The notes: generated by a model not told the origin, from the sequence alone. A DNA stretch of 64,000 nucleotides from Corynebacterium tuberculostearicum (GCF_016127015.1 NZ_CP065972.1:372001-436000), one strand, 5' to 3'; counted from the stretch's first letter, positions 48,100 through 57,339 are shown. Made by a program: numbers and translations.

Positions 48100-49232
48100 T
48101 GCAGACGCTTGTCGAAGCAACCAACACCCTTGTAAACCCCTCAGGTTTGAATCTGACTGACCCCGACGATTCACGGGCGTACGCCGACCAGGTGTGGCAG
48201 GCGGGTGTGCTTTTGAATTTGGCAATTGATGAGCCTCAACACCTGCGCAGCGAAGGCGTCAAGTCAATAGAGCCTTGCGACGTCTTCCCGGTCGCGCAAC
48301 GGGCGCTAGAAGAGGTTCTGCTACAGTTGCCGCTGGTTAATGATCCAGTTGGGTCCGTGATCTGGTGCGCGGGGCGCTTGGCCCAGGAACTACCTCAGGC
48401 CGCCCAATTGGCCCAGGTTGACGGTCTGCGCTTGGCCGAGTGGCTTTTGGGCGTTCTCGAGTCGCCGTATGCGGAGCAGGTTTATATCGACCCCGTACAG
48501 TACGCGGAGGCTTTAGGACCTGAAGGCCTCAAAGAGCTGCGCGAGCGTGCGCAGGGTGAGTATGTCGGTCGTCGGTTAGCGGTGCTTTCCGGTTCTGTCG
48601 AGGAGGTAGTTCGTACCCACACGGACGGATACGAGCAGCTCATTAGTGGGCTTTCGGAGATCGGCCGGTTCGACCTTGCTTACACGTACTCGGAAGAAGC
48701 GATGCGAATCCTCCCCGCTGAGGAAACGTTCAACATTGCTGGTGGTTGGGCCGCGATTACCGACGTCCACTTTCCTCACCGCAGCCCTTACGTCAATGAG
48801 CGAGTTTTCGACGCGTTTCCACGGCTTTCGACAGTGAAAGGTCTTTTTGGGGCGGTGGGGGATAGCGCAGTGGAGCACATCGAGGCTCGGCTGCGTGATA
48901 AGCCCTGGGATCTTGCAATGTTTCAGTATCAGTGCCTACGCGATCCGAAACGAGCATGGGCGACAGCCTCGGACGCCGGGCTCCAACGCAATGTGGCAGA
49001 ACTACTTCTTCCGCACCTGCGGGTCGAAACCATTCCCGTTCTTATGCAGCTTATCGAGGAGAAGCTGGAAACAGAAGATGCCTTTGGTCGCGACCAAGCG
49101 TATGGGTTGCTCGGGAAAGTTCAGAAAGTAGCTGACCCGGCTTCATTTGAGGACTTCTTAGGTCGCCTACAGCGAAAGTTTGCTGACTGCCCTGAAATTC
49201 GCAACCAGCTTGCCGACGCTGCCCAACCCTAA
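48099..49232 (+). CDS. Helical-repeat protein of unknown function, DUF6880-like (paralog 1)
   Basis: This 377-residue cytoplasmic protein starts at the GTG that overlaps the previous TAG, with GAAGGAAAG upstream. It has TPR-like helices: LAEWLLGVLESPYAEQVYID, EVVRTHTDGYEQLISGLSEI and GRFDLAYTYSEEAMRILP. The middle part matches the protein at 52044-52826 in order and spacing (LAxW, DPxxYxxxLGxxGL, RxAVL, TH, LxEIG, HFP). The pattern recalls the DUF6880 domain found with SWIM zinc-finger proteins; that is an inference. A C-terminal repeat region (about 250-377) is missing in the paralog. No catalytic motif seen. Confidence 0.75.
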   Translation: MQTLVEATNTLVNPSGLNLTDPDDSRAYADQVWQAGVLLNLAIDEPQHLRSEGVKSIEPCDVFPVAQRALEEVLLQLPLVNDPVGSVIWCAGRLAQELPQAAQLAQVDGLRLAEWLLGVLESPYAEQVYIDPVQYAEALGPEGLKELRERAQGEYVGRRLAVLSGSVEEVVRTHTDGYEQLISGLSEIGRFDLAYTYSEEAMRILPAEETFNIAGGWAAITDVHFPHRSPYVNERVFDAFPRLSTVKGLFGAVGDSAVEHIEARLRDKPWDLAMFQYQCLRDPKRAWATASDAGLQRNVAELLLPHLRVETIPVLMQLIEEKLETEDAFGRDQAYGLLGKVQKVADPASFEDFLGRLQRKFADCPEIRNQLADAAQP

Positions 49233-49415
49233 ACCTTTGCTTTTACCCCCGGTGCTGGTTGTGGTGCGACTCTGGGGATCCCTGCTGTTTTAGGGCACAC
49301 TATTCGAACGTAAACACCCCCACCGGGGCCACATGTCCACCACCCGGGTTACTATAAAGGCGCACGTTAGAAAATACATACGAACCCTGTTCTTCTCTGC
49401 TGGAGTGCCTCGTCC
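49233..49415. other. Intergenic region before the interrupted HNH gene
   Basis: This stretch of 183 bases holds no gene. A TATAAA-like sequence near 49352 and CTGGAG shortly before 49416 are the only signals, likely the promoter and ribosome-binding site of the HNH gene. Confidence 0.5.
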
Positions 49416-50050
49416 ATGACTGCCACACTAAGCCCGCCCGAACCAGATACCACCCTCAACTACCCAAACACCCTCCTTATAGGTGACCACCCCGCAAACG
49501 CACACGACACAGATGCCGACCAAGACGTTCCTGAAGCGTTCTACACCACCAACGCACCCGGCAACCACATCGGCAAAGCCGGCACCTACACACGCAAAAC
49601 CACCTGGTTCCTCTACCGCGCCATCCTCCCCCAACTAGACGACGACGTCGACTTAAGCCTGACCAGCCTCGCCAAAGACCTCGGCATCTCCTACCACAAA
49701 CTCCTAGGCTTCCTCCGCGCCCACTTCCGCATGCGCCAACTACCCCTCGTCACCCAAGTACAAGGACAGCACTGGATACTCGACCTGACCAAGCTACGCA
49801 TCATCGACCGCGAACTCAACAGGCTTGAAGACAACCCCGAGCATCTGGAAGCCATCGACGCCGCACTTGCAGACTTCCTCACCCCCACCACACCCAACCA
49901 AACAGTCCCCACCGACGCAGATCTGCGCCGCTTTATCCGCAGCTTCATCGACACCCACCTGCGCCCCGAAGACAAAGAACAACAACCCCACCCACGACTG
50001 CGCATCAACTACAACCCGGATAACACCACCATGGGGTTGCCCGCAAATCG
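49416..50050 (+). pseudogene. HNH endonuclease gene, 5' part (cut by IS3-family element)
   Basis: The first 212 codons (MTATLSPPEPDTTLNY onward) form the N-terminal helical half of a 13E12/DUF222-type HNH endonuclease, with TSLAKDLGISYHKLLGFLRA and a charged linker. The frame enters the insertion sequence at 50051 and ends after 10 foreign codons. The codon use is AC-rich and unlike the neighbours, which suggests horizontal origin. The catalytic half is at 51336-51996. The product is expected to lack nuclease activity. Confidence 0.85.
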
Positions 50051-50077
50051 TGGACACGTAGTGGAGCTACCTAGTGG

Positions 50078-50977
50078 TTAGGCAGCTATTTCTTTTCTGC
50101 TGATAATTGAGCCGGCGTGGTTCTCGAAGTCGACGGGGCTGACCATCCCGAGTGCAGAGTGCCGGCGCCGGCGGTTGTAGACGACTTCAATCCAGTAGGC
50201 AACAGCCTTACGCGCGGCATCACGGGTCGCCCAGCGCTTACGGTCATAGAATTCGGTCTTTAACGTCGACCAGAACGACTCGGCCATCGCGTTATCGAAG
50301 CACACGCCCGTACGCCCCACAGACTGGGCAATGCCCAGGCTGCGGCAAACCTTCCAGAGCTTCTCACTGGTAAATTGCGTCCCGCGGTCAGCGTGAAACA
50401 CCAGCCCATCAGGAACATCACCGCGCAGCGTATGCGCCATCCGCAGGGCCCGTTCGACCAGGTATGTATCTTGCACACTATCCATAGCCCAGCCCAGTAC
50501 CCTGCGGGAATGACCATCGCGGACCGCGCACAAGTACAACCAGCCTTCACCGGTGCGCAGGTAGGTAATATCTGACATCCATACTCGGTTGAGCCCACCA
50601 GTATCAAACATGCGCTTGACCAGGTCGGGAAGAGTTGACTTACGCTTGGCTTGGATTGTAGTCACTGGGACAAAGGCACGCGGTGAAATCCCTTCAATGC
50701 CCAAAATGCGCATCCGCTTAGCCACAGTCTTGCGATTCAAGGTGATCTGGTAGCGCTTGGTAAGTTCTGCGGTGATCCGCGGAGCACCATAAACCTCATC
50801 GGAGTCTTTCCAAATCTGATGAATCTTACGGTCAACGCCATCGTAAAATGCAACACGATCATCTTCGCCAGATAGCCGTTTCTGCTGCGCATGGGCCCAT
50901 TTGTAATATCCAGACCGAGATACTTTTAATAGTCGTGCCATGCGCTTGATGCTGTAGTTCGCCTTCTCTCGCTGCAT
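50078..50977 (-). CDS. IS3-family transposase OrfB (DDE integrase)
   Basis: This 299-residue protein has an HTH_21-like segment (VYGAPRITAELTKRYQ) and a catalytic rve core with Asp in VWMSDITYLRTGEG, Asp in VFHADRGTQFTS and Glu in NAMAESFWSTLKTE, the DDE triad with the usual spacing. The ATG overlaps the orfA stop as TAATG, so expression may use coupled re-initiation in addition to or in place of a frameshift. It looks intact and is probably functional. Confidence 0.95.
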   Translation of the reverse strand: MQREKANYSIKRMARLLKVSRSGYYKWAHAQQKRLSGEDDRVAFYDGVDRKIHQIWKDSDEVYGAPRITAELTKRYQITLNRKTVAKRMRILGIEGISPRAFVPVTTIQAKRKSTLPDLVKRMFDTGGLNRVWMSDITYLRTGEGWLYLCAVRDGHSRRVLGWAMDSVQDTYLVERALRMAHTLRGDVPDGLVFHADRGTQFTSEKLWKVCRSLGIAQSVGRTGVCFDNAMAESFWSTLKTEFYDRKRWATRDAARKAVAYWIEVVYNRRRRHSALGMVSPVDFENHAGSIISRKEIAA

Positions 50978-51294
50978 TAATTCGAACTTTTCTGCTCGCG
51001 TTGCTTTGCGGCGAAGAAGGCTGTCGCTTTTGACAAAAACTCATTATCCATCTTGGCCTCAGCCAGCTCACGGCGCAGACGAGCATTCTCAGCACGAAGA
51101 TCAGACTCACTCATCCCATCTGATGCTCCTCGGCGTTCACGCTCGAGTTTGACCCACCGGCCTAAAAGCCCGGCGGAAACACCGATCTCCTTAGCCACAT
51201 GAGCGATCGGGCGCTGCGACTCGATTACCAGGTTCGCGGCTTCACGCCGGTACTCCGGCGTGTACTTCTTGCGCTGTTGACTCACAATGAACAT
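50977..51294 (-). CDS. IS3-family transposase OrfA
   Basis: This 105-residue protein has a helix-turn-helix (RPIAHVAKEIGVSAGLLGRWVK) and a leucine-zipper-like coiled coil (LRAENARLRRELAEAKMDNE) typical of IS3 OrfA. The likelier start is GTG 51285, behind AGAGAGG; the ATG at 51294 is too close to that site. It supplies DNA binding for the OrfAB transposase. Confidence 0.92.
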   Translation of the reverse strand: MFIVSQQRKKYTPEYRREAANLVIESQRPIAHVAKEIGVSAGLLGRWVKLERERRGASDGMSESDLRAENARLRRELAEAKMDNEFLSKATAFFAAKQREQKSSN

Positions 51295-51335
51295 CCTCTC
51301 TTACGGACACAAGATCCGTACAAATAGGGTGTCCA

Positions 51336-51996
51336 CTAAACGAGGGTAACCTCAACCACACTATCGCTAACCTGCGATAGTGCGACCGCCACCATCATCG
51401 CCCGCCACATCGACGCCTACACCAACCAGACCGCAACCACCGCAGCACAAGCACTCATCGACCTCATCCTCGAAGACACCCACACCAGTGTTGCCATCAA
51501 CACGTTTACCACCAACCCCGATACCAACCTGGTCTTTCACCCTGGTGCCGGATGGATAAACCTCAACCACGCACCCACAGACAACACCTTCATCCGTAGG
51601 CTTAACGCCGACGAGACAGACTTCTACACCCCCACCACTGACATCCGCGCATACACCCAAGGCAGAGACGCCACCTGTCGCTGGCCTGGCTGCACCGTCC
51701 CCGCCACTAGGTGCCAACTCGACCACCGCATCGAATACCACCTTGGCGGGCCTACCAGCCCAGATAATTTAGTAAACCTCTGCCAACACCACCACAACAT
51801 CAAAACCGACCGCAGAATCCACTACATCCTCGACCCCATCACCGGAACCATCGCCTGGCTCCACCACGACGGCACCTACCAACTAGACCACCCCACCGGC
51901 CCACTAGCCACACACCACACCCACTGGAACCACACCTGGGCCCAATACCTCGCACTACAACAACAAAGAACAAAAAGGAAGGCCGCTAAAGGGTAG
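51336..51996 (+). pseudogene. HNH endonuclease gene, 3' part (cut by IS3-family element)
   Basis: The right half carries the catalytic HNH domain: the zinc-type CRWPGCTVPATRCQLDHRIE followed by GGPTSPDNLVNLCQHHHN. It has no start codon of its own with a plausible RBS. Joined to 49416-50050 it would give a protein of about 430 residues. Just after the junction a TAA is in frame unless three bases are removed. An inverted repeat, CACTATCGC/GCGATAGTG, lies at 51359-51382 within the coding part. Confidence 0.85.
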
Positions 51997-52043
51997 GGGA
52001 CGCCGTTAAAATGGGTTGATAGCGTAACGAGGAGGCTGAACTG

Positions 52044-52826
52044 ATGAGCTCACTGCCTGACATCATCCTGCCTTCTTTTCGGAGAAGGACCCGATCCTTT
52101 CTTGATGAGGACCGGGCAGCTAGACGCGCACTGAAAATGCAAGATGGAATTGGCATGCTTGATTTTGCCGTGGAGGACCCTTCGGAGGATCCAGCTGAAG
52201 TTTTTTCGGTTGTGCAAGAAGCGCTGGAGATTGCAGTAGGGGTGATTGCCAACGCGGATGACTCACTTGGCATGCTAAGTGAGGTTGTTGAAGAGCTCAT
52301 CGAGCTCCATGCCAAGAGCGCACAGCGAGCGAAGCCCGCGCCAATGGAGCTGGCGGATTGGTTCATCGCTTTCCATGAGAACAACGAGGTTGATTATTTC
52401 GTGCTTGACCCTGTTGCTTATTCAACGGTCCTGGGAGAAGACGGACTGGTTCGGGTGCGAGCCTGGGCGGAAAACGCAGATATTATCCGCCGCAAGTATA
52501 TGGAGAAGCGCTTTGCGGTTTTAGATCAGGATGTCGACGCAATCATCCGTACGCACTTGGCCGAAGGTAGCTACGCAGTTTATTTCGAAGAGACAGCTAA
52601 AGCCTTAGAAGAAATCGGTAAGCATGAGGCCGCGTGGGAGTACGCGAAGCGTGGAACCGAATCCGATCCGGATTGGCAGGCGCGGTCTTGCGGGAAATTT
52701 TGGGTGGAATTAGCGAGGGATCATTTCCCCGAAAGGGAGGAAGAGGTCGCCGCGATAGTTCTCAACAAGTGGCCGGACCCGCTCCTAGAAGTACTGCTTT
52801 ATCCAGAAAGGTTTGTGGAGCCCTAG
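52044..52826 (+). CDS. Helical protein of unknown function, DUF6880-like (paralog 2)
   Basis: This 260-residue protein with AGGAGG before its ATG shares the central region of the 48099-49232 protein: LADWFIAFHENNEVDYFVLD, DPVAYSTVLGEDGL, KRFAVLDQDVDAIIRTH, ALEEIGKHEAAWEYAKRG and DHFPEREEEVA. It lacks the C-terminal repeats of paralog 1 and has a different, basic N-terminus (SFRRRTRSFLDEDRAARR). No enzymatic motif is visible. It is separated from paralog 1 by the broken HNH gene and IS element and overlaps the convergent DUF3239 gene by 4 bases. Confidence 0.75.
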   Translation: MSSLPDIILPSFRRRTRSFLDEDRAARRALKMQDGIGMLDFAVEDPSEDPAEVFSVVQEALEIAVGVIANADDSLGMLSEVVEELIELHAKSAQRAKPAPMELADWFIAFHENNEVDYFVLDPVAYSTVLGEDGLVRVRAWAENADIIRRKYMEKRFAVLDQDVDAIIRTHLAEGSYAVYFEETAKALEEIGKHEAAWEYAKRGTESDPDWQARSCGKFWVELARDHFPEREEEVAAIVLNKWPDPLLEVLLYPERFVEP

Positions 52827-53446
52827 AGAACGAGGAGGTCGAACTTCGTGGCCTTCACGTCGGAAAGGCGCTTGCGGGCGCGTTCGAGGCGCTGCCACTG
52901 ATCTTGGGGGATGGCTTTGCGGGCGATGGTGACGGTTTCGGCGTCAGGGGTGCCCCAGGCGATGGGCATAGGGGTGATTTGCTGCCAGTGGTTGTTGTCT
53001 GCGCGGCCGGAAACAGCGGCGACGGGAACTTTGGTGCCTACGGTGCGCTGAGTGCCGGGAATGGCGGTCACGGTGCGCAGGCAAGCGGCCCAGCGGGGAG
53101 ACAGGGATGGATCCACGTTGGTGTTGACTAGGGCCAGCAGGACCATGTCGCGTTCCTTGACCTCAGCGATGACAGCCGGAGCGAGGGGATAGGAGTCATA
53201 GAGTTGCTGGGCGGTGCCAACTTTACGGGCGGCGGCAAAGCCGACGATGGCCACCATGATTCCGAAAAGGATCATGCCGAGGCCGATGGTAATGCCCCAG
53301 GAAAATCCCCACCAGATGGCCGCGCCGCCGATGATGAGCAGGATGCCCAGCACGAGGCCGGAGACGCGAAGGCGGTTGGAATCGCGCAAGAGCTCGTTAT
53401 TGGCCTTGGCAAAGGACTCGTCTACGTCGAACTTGAAGATTTTCAT
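52823..53446 (-). CDS. DUF3239 membrane protein
   Basis: This 207-residue protein has two N-terminal helices (about 28-50 and 52-73, GWGITIGLGMILFG-like) and a cytoplasmic domain of about 130 residues that resembles the corynebacterial DUF3239 (VIAEVKERDMVLLALVNTN and NHWQQITPMPIAWGTPD). Function unknown. Its ATG overlaps the XPB helicase stop (CAATGA), so it belongs to the same operon. Confidence 0.8.
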   Translation of the reverse strand: MKIFKFDVDESFAKANNELLRDSNRLRVSGLVLGILLIIGGAAIWWGFSWGITIGLGMILFGIMVAIVGFAAARKVGTAQQLYDSYPLAPAVIAEVKERDMVLLALVNTNVDPSLSPRWAACLRTVTAIPGTQRTVGTKVPVAAVSGRADNNHWQQITPMPIAWGTPDAETVTIARKAIPQDQWQRLERARKRLSDVKATKFDLLVL

Positions 53447-55068
53447 TGTTCTAAGTCTAGTGCGTCGATAAGCCGGTAGGCATATCCCTGCTCGGCGAGG
53501 AAACGCTGGCGGTGCACGGCGTAGTCCGCGTCGAGGCTATCGCGGGTGACCAGCGAGTAAAAGAGAGCCTCTTCTTCCTTCGGGCGGAGTAGTCGGCCGA
53601 GGCGTTGAGCCTCTTCTTGGCGGGAGCCGAAGGTGCCGGAGACCTGGATGGCCAGGGCAGCCTCGGGAAGATCGATGGAGAAATTGGCCACTTTGGACAC
53701 GACGAGTACAGGGAGCGTGCCGTCCCGGAATTGTTGGAAGAGGCGCTCGCGCTTGGCGGTGGAGGTGGAGCCGTCGATAACGGGGGCGTCGAGATGCGCA
53801 CCGAGTTCTTTGAGCTGGTCGACGTAACCGCCGATGATGAGCGCCTGCTGTGGGTGGCGGGCGAGGATTGTGTCCACGGCCCGCAATTTGGCGGCTGCCT
53901 GGGCGGCGATGCGGTAGCGGTCGCGAGGTTGGGCGGTGGCGTACAGCATGCGTTCTTCGGCGTCCATATCCACGCGGACCTCGATGCATTCGGCGGTGGC
54001 GATATAGCCGGCCATTTCGAGTTCTTTCCACGGGGCGTCGTAGCGCTTGGGTCCGATGAGGGAGAAGACGTCACCCTCGCGGCCGTCCTCGCGCACGAGG
54101 GTGGCGGTAAGCCCTAGCCGACGCCGCGATTGCAGGTCCGAGGTCATGCGGAACACTGGGGCGGGAAGGAGGTGGACCTCGTCGTAGATGATGAGGCCCC
54201 AGTCGCGGGAATCAAAGAGCTCGAGGGCGCGGTATTCACCCTTGGTTTTGCGGGTGACTACCTGGTAGGTGGCGATGGTGATGGGCTTGATTTCCTTCTT
54301 TTCGCCGGAGTATTCGCCTATTTCGTTTTCGGTCAGGGTGGTGCGGCGCAGGAGCTCGTCGCGCCATTGGCGGCCGGCGACGGTATTGGTGACCAGGATG
54401 AGCGTGGTGGATTCGGCCTTGGCCATCGCAGCCGCTCCGACGATGGTTTTGCCGGCGCCGCACGGCAGTACGACGACGCCGGAGCCGCCGGACCAGAAGG
54501 CCTCGGTGGCGTACTGCTGGTAGTCACGCAGCTGCCAGCCGTCGTGATTGAGGGCGATGGGATGGGACTCGCCATCGACGTAGCCGGCGAGATCCTCGGC
54601 CGGCCAGCCGGCCTTGAGGAGGGCTTGTTTAAGGCGGCCGCGCTCGGAGGGCGGGACGGCGATGGAGTTCTCGTCGATGCGAGCGCCGAGGAGTTTTCCG
54701 GTAGCGCCGCGGGTAAGTTCTTCGAGGATGGGCGGCTCATCAGACTCGAGGATGAGGCCGTGGGCCGGGTGGGCGTGGAGGCGGACGCGGCCGTAGCGGG
54801 ACATGGTTTCGGCGACGTCGACAAGCAGGGCTTGGGGGACTGGAAAGCGGGAGTAGTTTTCCAGGACGTCGACGACCTGCTCGGCGTCGTGCCCGGCCGC
54901 GCGGGCATTCCACAACGCGAGCGGGGTGATGCGGTAGGTGTGCACGTGCTCGGGGGCGCGCTCGAGCTCCGCAAAGGGAGCGAGCGCGGCGCGGGCCTCG
55001 GCGGCCTGGGCGTGATCCACCTCGAGCAGGACGGTTTTATCCGACTGCACAATTAATGGTCCATTCAT
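53443..55068 (-). CDS. ercc3: XPB-type DNA helicase
   Basis: This 541-residue superfamily 2 helicase has the XPB/Rad25 pattern: N-terminal damage-recognition-like domain (about 1-180), Walker A LPCGAGKT (201-208), motif II IYDEVHLLPA, a GLTATLVREDGREGDVFSLI block with the RED motif, and motif VI TFGSRQEEAQRLGRLLRP. It corresponds to Rv0861c, a 3'-5' helicase of suspected repair role. It is coupled on both sides by 4-base overlaps, to the Helicase_C_3/WYL gene upstream and to DUF3239 downstream. Confidence 0.93.
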   Translation of the reverse strand: MNGPLIVQSDKTVLLEVDHAQAAEARAALAPFAELERAPEHVHTYRITPLALWNARAAGHDAEQVVDVLENYSRFPVPQALLVDVAETMSRYGRVRLHAHPAHGLILESDEPPILEELTRGATGKLLGARIDENSIAVPPSERGRLKQALLKAGWPAEDLAGYVDGESHPIALNHDGWQLRDYQQYATEAFWSGGSGVVVLPCGAGKTIVGAAAMAKAESTTLILVTNTVAGRQWRDELLRRTTLTENEIGEYSGEKKEIKPITIATYQVVTRKTKGEYRALELFDSRDWGLIIYDEVHLLPAPVFRMTSDLQSRRRLGLTATLVREDGREGDVFSLIGPKRYDAPWKELEMAGYIATAECIEVRVDMDAEERMLYATAQPRDRYRIAAQAAAKLRAVDTILARHPQQALIIGGYVDQLKELGAHLDAPVIDGSTSTAKRERLFQQFRDGTLPVLVVSKVANFSIDLPEAALAIQVSGTFGSRQEEAQRLGRLLRPKEEEALFYSLVTRDSLDADYAVHRQRFLAEQGYAYRLIDALDLEQ

Positions 55069-57080
55069 GGCTCCAGCGTAACGGAGGTGATCCGGTGCAA
55101 GGGAAACCGGATGGTAGAGCCATCGGCCGCGCGAGCGTCGATTTGCCCGCCTGCCACGGTCAGCGGGGTGACGGTGCGTTTCTTTTCGTTGCCGTTCTTG
55201 TCCGCATAGCCGATGGTGATCGGCCGGGCAGTGCGCGCGGCGGCGTGGAGTATATCGAGGCTGGGCGTGGAAGGCGCGGCGTCGTCGCGCAGGGAGCGCA
55301 TCGCCTTCGTAATGTCCGGGGAAGCGGTGGCTCGGCGGGCGGTGGGGGTTGGCAAGGTAGCCGGTTCGGGCGCGACGTTAAGGCTGGCGCCGCTTTCGTC
55401 CTCAGCAGCGGGAGAGAGACCGTGCTCGCGTAGTCGTTCCAGTAGGTCGTGCACCGGCAATTGGGACACCGCGACGGTGGGCGCGAGCAGGCGCAAGGGC
55501 GCTGCCTTGAGCGCAATCTGGAGGAGCGCTGGGTCCTCGCTGCGCAGGTAGGACAGCGCCGGGCCGGAGCGCAGGGTGCCATGGCGCTTGGCGACGTCCC
55601 CGATGTGGAACTCCAGCGTCTGCGGCACCTCCCCGTGGGCGGCGAAAAAGGTCTGGATTTCCTCCCCAGTCATGCCGCGATCCAGGCCGCGGCGCAGGGA
55701 AGCATCCGAGATGCGATAGACGCTGGCCAGGCCGGGGGACTCGAGGTCGGCGACTGCTTCGAGCCGCTGGTGGGTCTCCGGATCGAGCGGGCCGGGAACC
55801 AGTACCGTCATATCCGCTTGGATGAGGAAGTAATCGACCGTGGATGGGGTCAGGCGGGCGGCGGCGTCGGGGGCGTCGATAAGCACGCTAGTGGGCCGCT
55901 CCAAGGCAGTTGCGCCGATCCACTCGGCTTCCGCGCGTAGTTCGGCGATGGTCTCGTCCGAAGTGTGCGTAGCAAAGAGCGGGAAGTGGAAGCGTAGGGA
56001 TTCTTCGAAAGTGGGTTTCGCGCCGCGCAGGTAGACCTGCAAGACCTTTTGTCTGAATTCCGGCAGCCGGTCATTGGTGTGCGCTAGCGTGCGGCCTTCC
56101 TTTGTCCATGGGGAGGAAGTCCACGCCTCGAGCAGGACCTGCCACTTTTCTGCGAGGTTTGCATCGAGCCAAGCCTGGGTGAGCTCCGTTGGCGCGAGGA
56201 AGTTGCCCTCAAAGTTTTTCGGTTCGCCGCGGCTGAGCAGGCGGGCGGTCATGCCGAGCTCAATGAGGCGACGCAGCTCTCCTTCATCGATGGTGAGGTT
56301 TTTGCTCAGGTTGGTGAGCTGGCGAACGCCGACGGTCTTGTCCTTGAGCAGTTCTATCGGCCGTGCGCCTAGGGCGTCAATGACGCGCTGCATGCCGCGC
56401 ACGGCGGAAAGCCCGGCCGCAGTACCGGCATCATCGGCCTTGGAATCAGGGGCAGGGGATTCGGTGATTCCCTCCACCGGGATCGGTGCGGTGGGCTTGC
56501 CGTTGAGCGCAAGGTGCACGGCGCGCGGCAGGCGGACGGTGGTGGCGTCCACGCGCTGGAGCAGCTGCTTGGCGATGAGCCGCGGAATCGGCCGGCCGGG
56601 ATCCGCATCGATGGCCGCATCTCGCGTGGTGCCGAGGCCATTCGAGCGCGATAAGGTCTCGAGGACCTTCCGTTCTTCGTCCGGCAGCTCGGCGATGTCC
56701 TCCGGGCTGACCTGGACCTGGTCGAGGAGGGACCAGCCCGTGGGAAGGGCAGGCATGACCTCGGGCGGGATGAGGATGTTGCCGTAGGCCAAGCCGCGCT
56801 CCTTGAGCTGGCGGGTGATATCCGGATTAAGGTCTTCTACTTCTTCGAGTTCCCCTCCGCGGCGCGCGATGTCTTCGATTTCCGCAAGCTGCCGTGCAGT
56901 GCAGTTCATGAGCGCCCGCGCGATAGACGTGCGTAATAGCAGGCGGGTAGCCAGCGCGGCGATGCTCGGGGGTAGCGGATTGAGCACATCCGGCCGGTTG
57001 CGGAGGATGGTGGCGAGCTCTTCTTCCTCAAGGGAAGCGAGCCACGTGCGGAAATGCGGGAGGTGGGAAGACTGAGTCAT
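55065..57080 (-). CDS. Helicase-associated protein with Helicase_C_3-type and WYL-like domains
   Basis: This 671-residue protein corresponds to Rv0862c. The region of about 1-450 has winged-helix-like and helical segments (ALLRTSIARALMNCTARQLA, GVRQLTNLSKNLTIDEGELR); the DYFLIQADMTVLVPGPLDPE to GMTGEEIQTFFAAHGEVP block matches the helicase-associated XPB/Ssl2 N-terminal-like domain. The end (PITIGYADKNGNEKKRTVTP to FPLHRITSVTL) is WYL-like, often a ligand or nucleic-acid sensor. It is coupled to XPB by a 4-base overlap and is probably its partner or regulator. Confidence 0.85.
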   Translation of the reverse strand: MTQSSHLPHFRTWLASLEEEELATILRNRPDVLNPLPPSIAALATRLLLRTSIARALMNCTARQLAEIEDIARRGGELEEVEDLNPDITRQLKERGLAYGNILIPPEVMPALPTGWSLLDQVQVSPEDIAELPDEERKVLETLSRSNGLGTTRDAAIDADPGRPIPRLIAKQLLQRVDATTVRLPRAVHLALNGKPTAPIPVEGITESPAPDSKADDAGTAAGLSAVRGMQRVIDALGARPIELLKDKTVGVRQLTNLSKNLTIDEGELRRLIELGMTARLLSRGEPKNFEGNFLAPTELTQAWLDANLAEKWQVLLEAWTSSPWTKEGRTLAHTNDRLPEFRQKVLQVYLRGAKPTFEESLRFHFPLFATHTSDETIAELRAEAEWIGATALERPTSVLIDAPDAAARLTPSTVDYFLIQADMTVLVPGPLDPETHQRLEAVADLESPGLASVYRISDASLRRGLDRGMTGEEIQTFFAAHGEVPQTLEFHIGDVAKRHGTLRSGPALSYLRSEDPALLQIALKAAPLRLLAPTVAVSQLPVHDLLERLREHGLSPAAEDESGASLNVAPEPATLPTPTARRATASPDITKAMRSLRDDAAPSTPSLDILHAAARTARPITIGYADKNGNEKKRTVTPLTVAGGQIDARAADGSTIRFPLHRITSVTLEP

Positions 57081-57146
57081 GATGTCACCCCAGTTTAGTT
57101 ATCGTTTGAGTTACGTTTTTGCGCAAGGTTTGAAATAATAAGGGCT

Positions 57147-57332
57147 ATGTCGAATGAGAAGAAGGGTCACGTTTCCCCGGCTTGGCCGAAGAACGAAAAT
57201 CGCGAGCACGCAATCACCGAAATCTCTGCGCCTTTTGCTGGTGCATCCAGCCCCTACGGCGATGATCTGATCTTGCCGATGCCGGCAGAGAAGCTGAACT
57301 ACGTTCACCCTTATACTCGCATCAATCGCTAG
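57147..57332 (+). CDS. Small conserved actinobacterial protein
   Basis: This 61-residue protein (MSNEKKGHVSPAWPKNENRE to EKLNYVHPYTRINR) is cytoplasmic and divergent from the helicase operon. Similar proteins lie beside the XPB pair in mycobacteria (Rv0863-like). No function is known. A strong terminator follows the TAG. Confidence 0.75.
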   Translation: MSNEKKGHVSPAWPKNENREHAITEISAPFAGASSPYGDDLILPMPAEKLNYVHPYTRINR

Positions 57333-57339
57333 AGTATTT

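Larger units (their letters stand above)
50051..51335 (-). mobile_element. IS3-family insertion sequence
   Basis: The 1285-bp element has imperfect terminal repeats starting TGGACAC at the left and ending GTGTCCA at the right, and two minus-strand genes, orfA and orfB with a DDE integrase core. It interrupts an HNH endonuclease gene. The flanking triplets (TCG left, CTA right) do not match, so no target duplication can be shown. Removal of the element plus three bases would restore an open HNH frame, as expected for a 3-bp duplication. Confidence 0.88.

Noticed and set aside
50977..51294. IS element as part of a larger prophage or integrative element
   Set aside because: No integrase, attachment repeats or phage genes surround it; the element is a simple IS.
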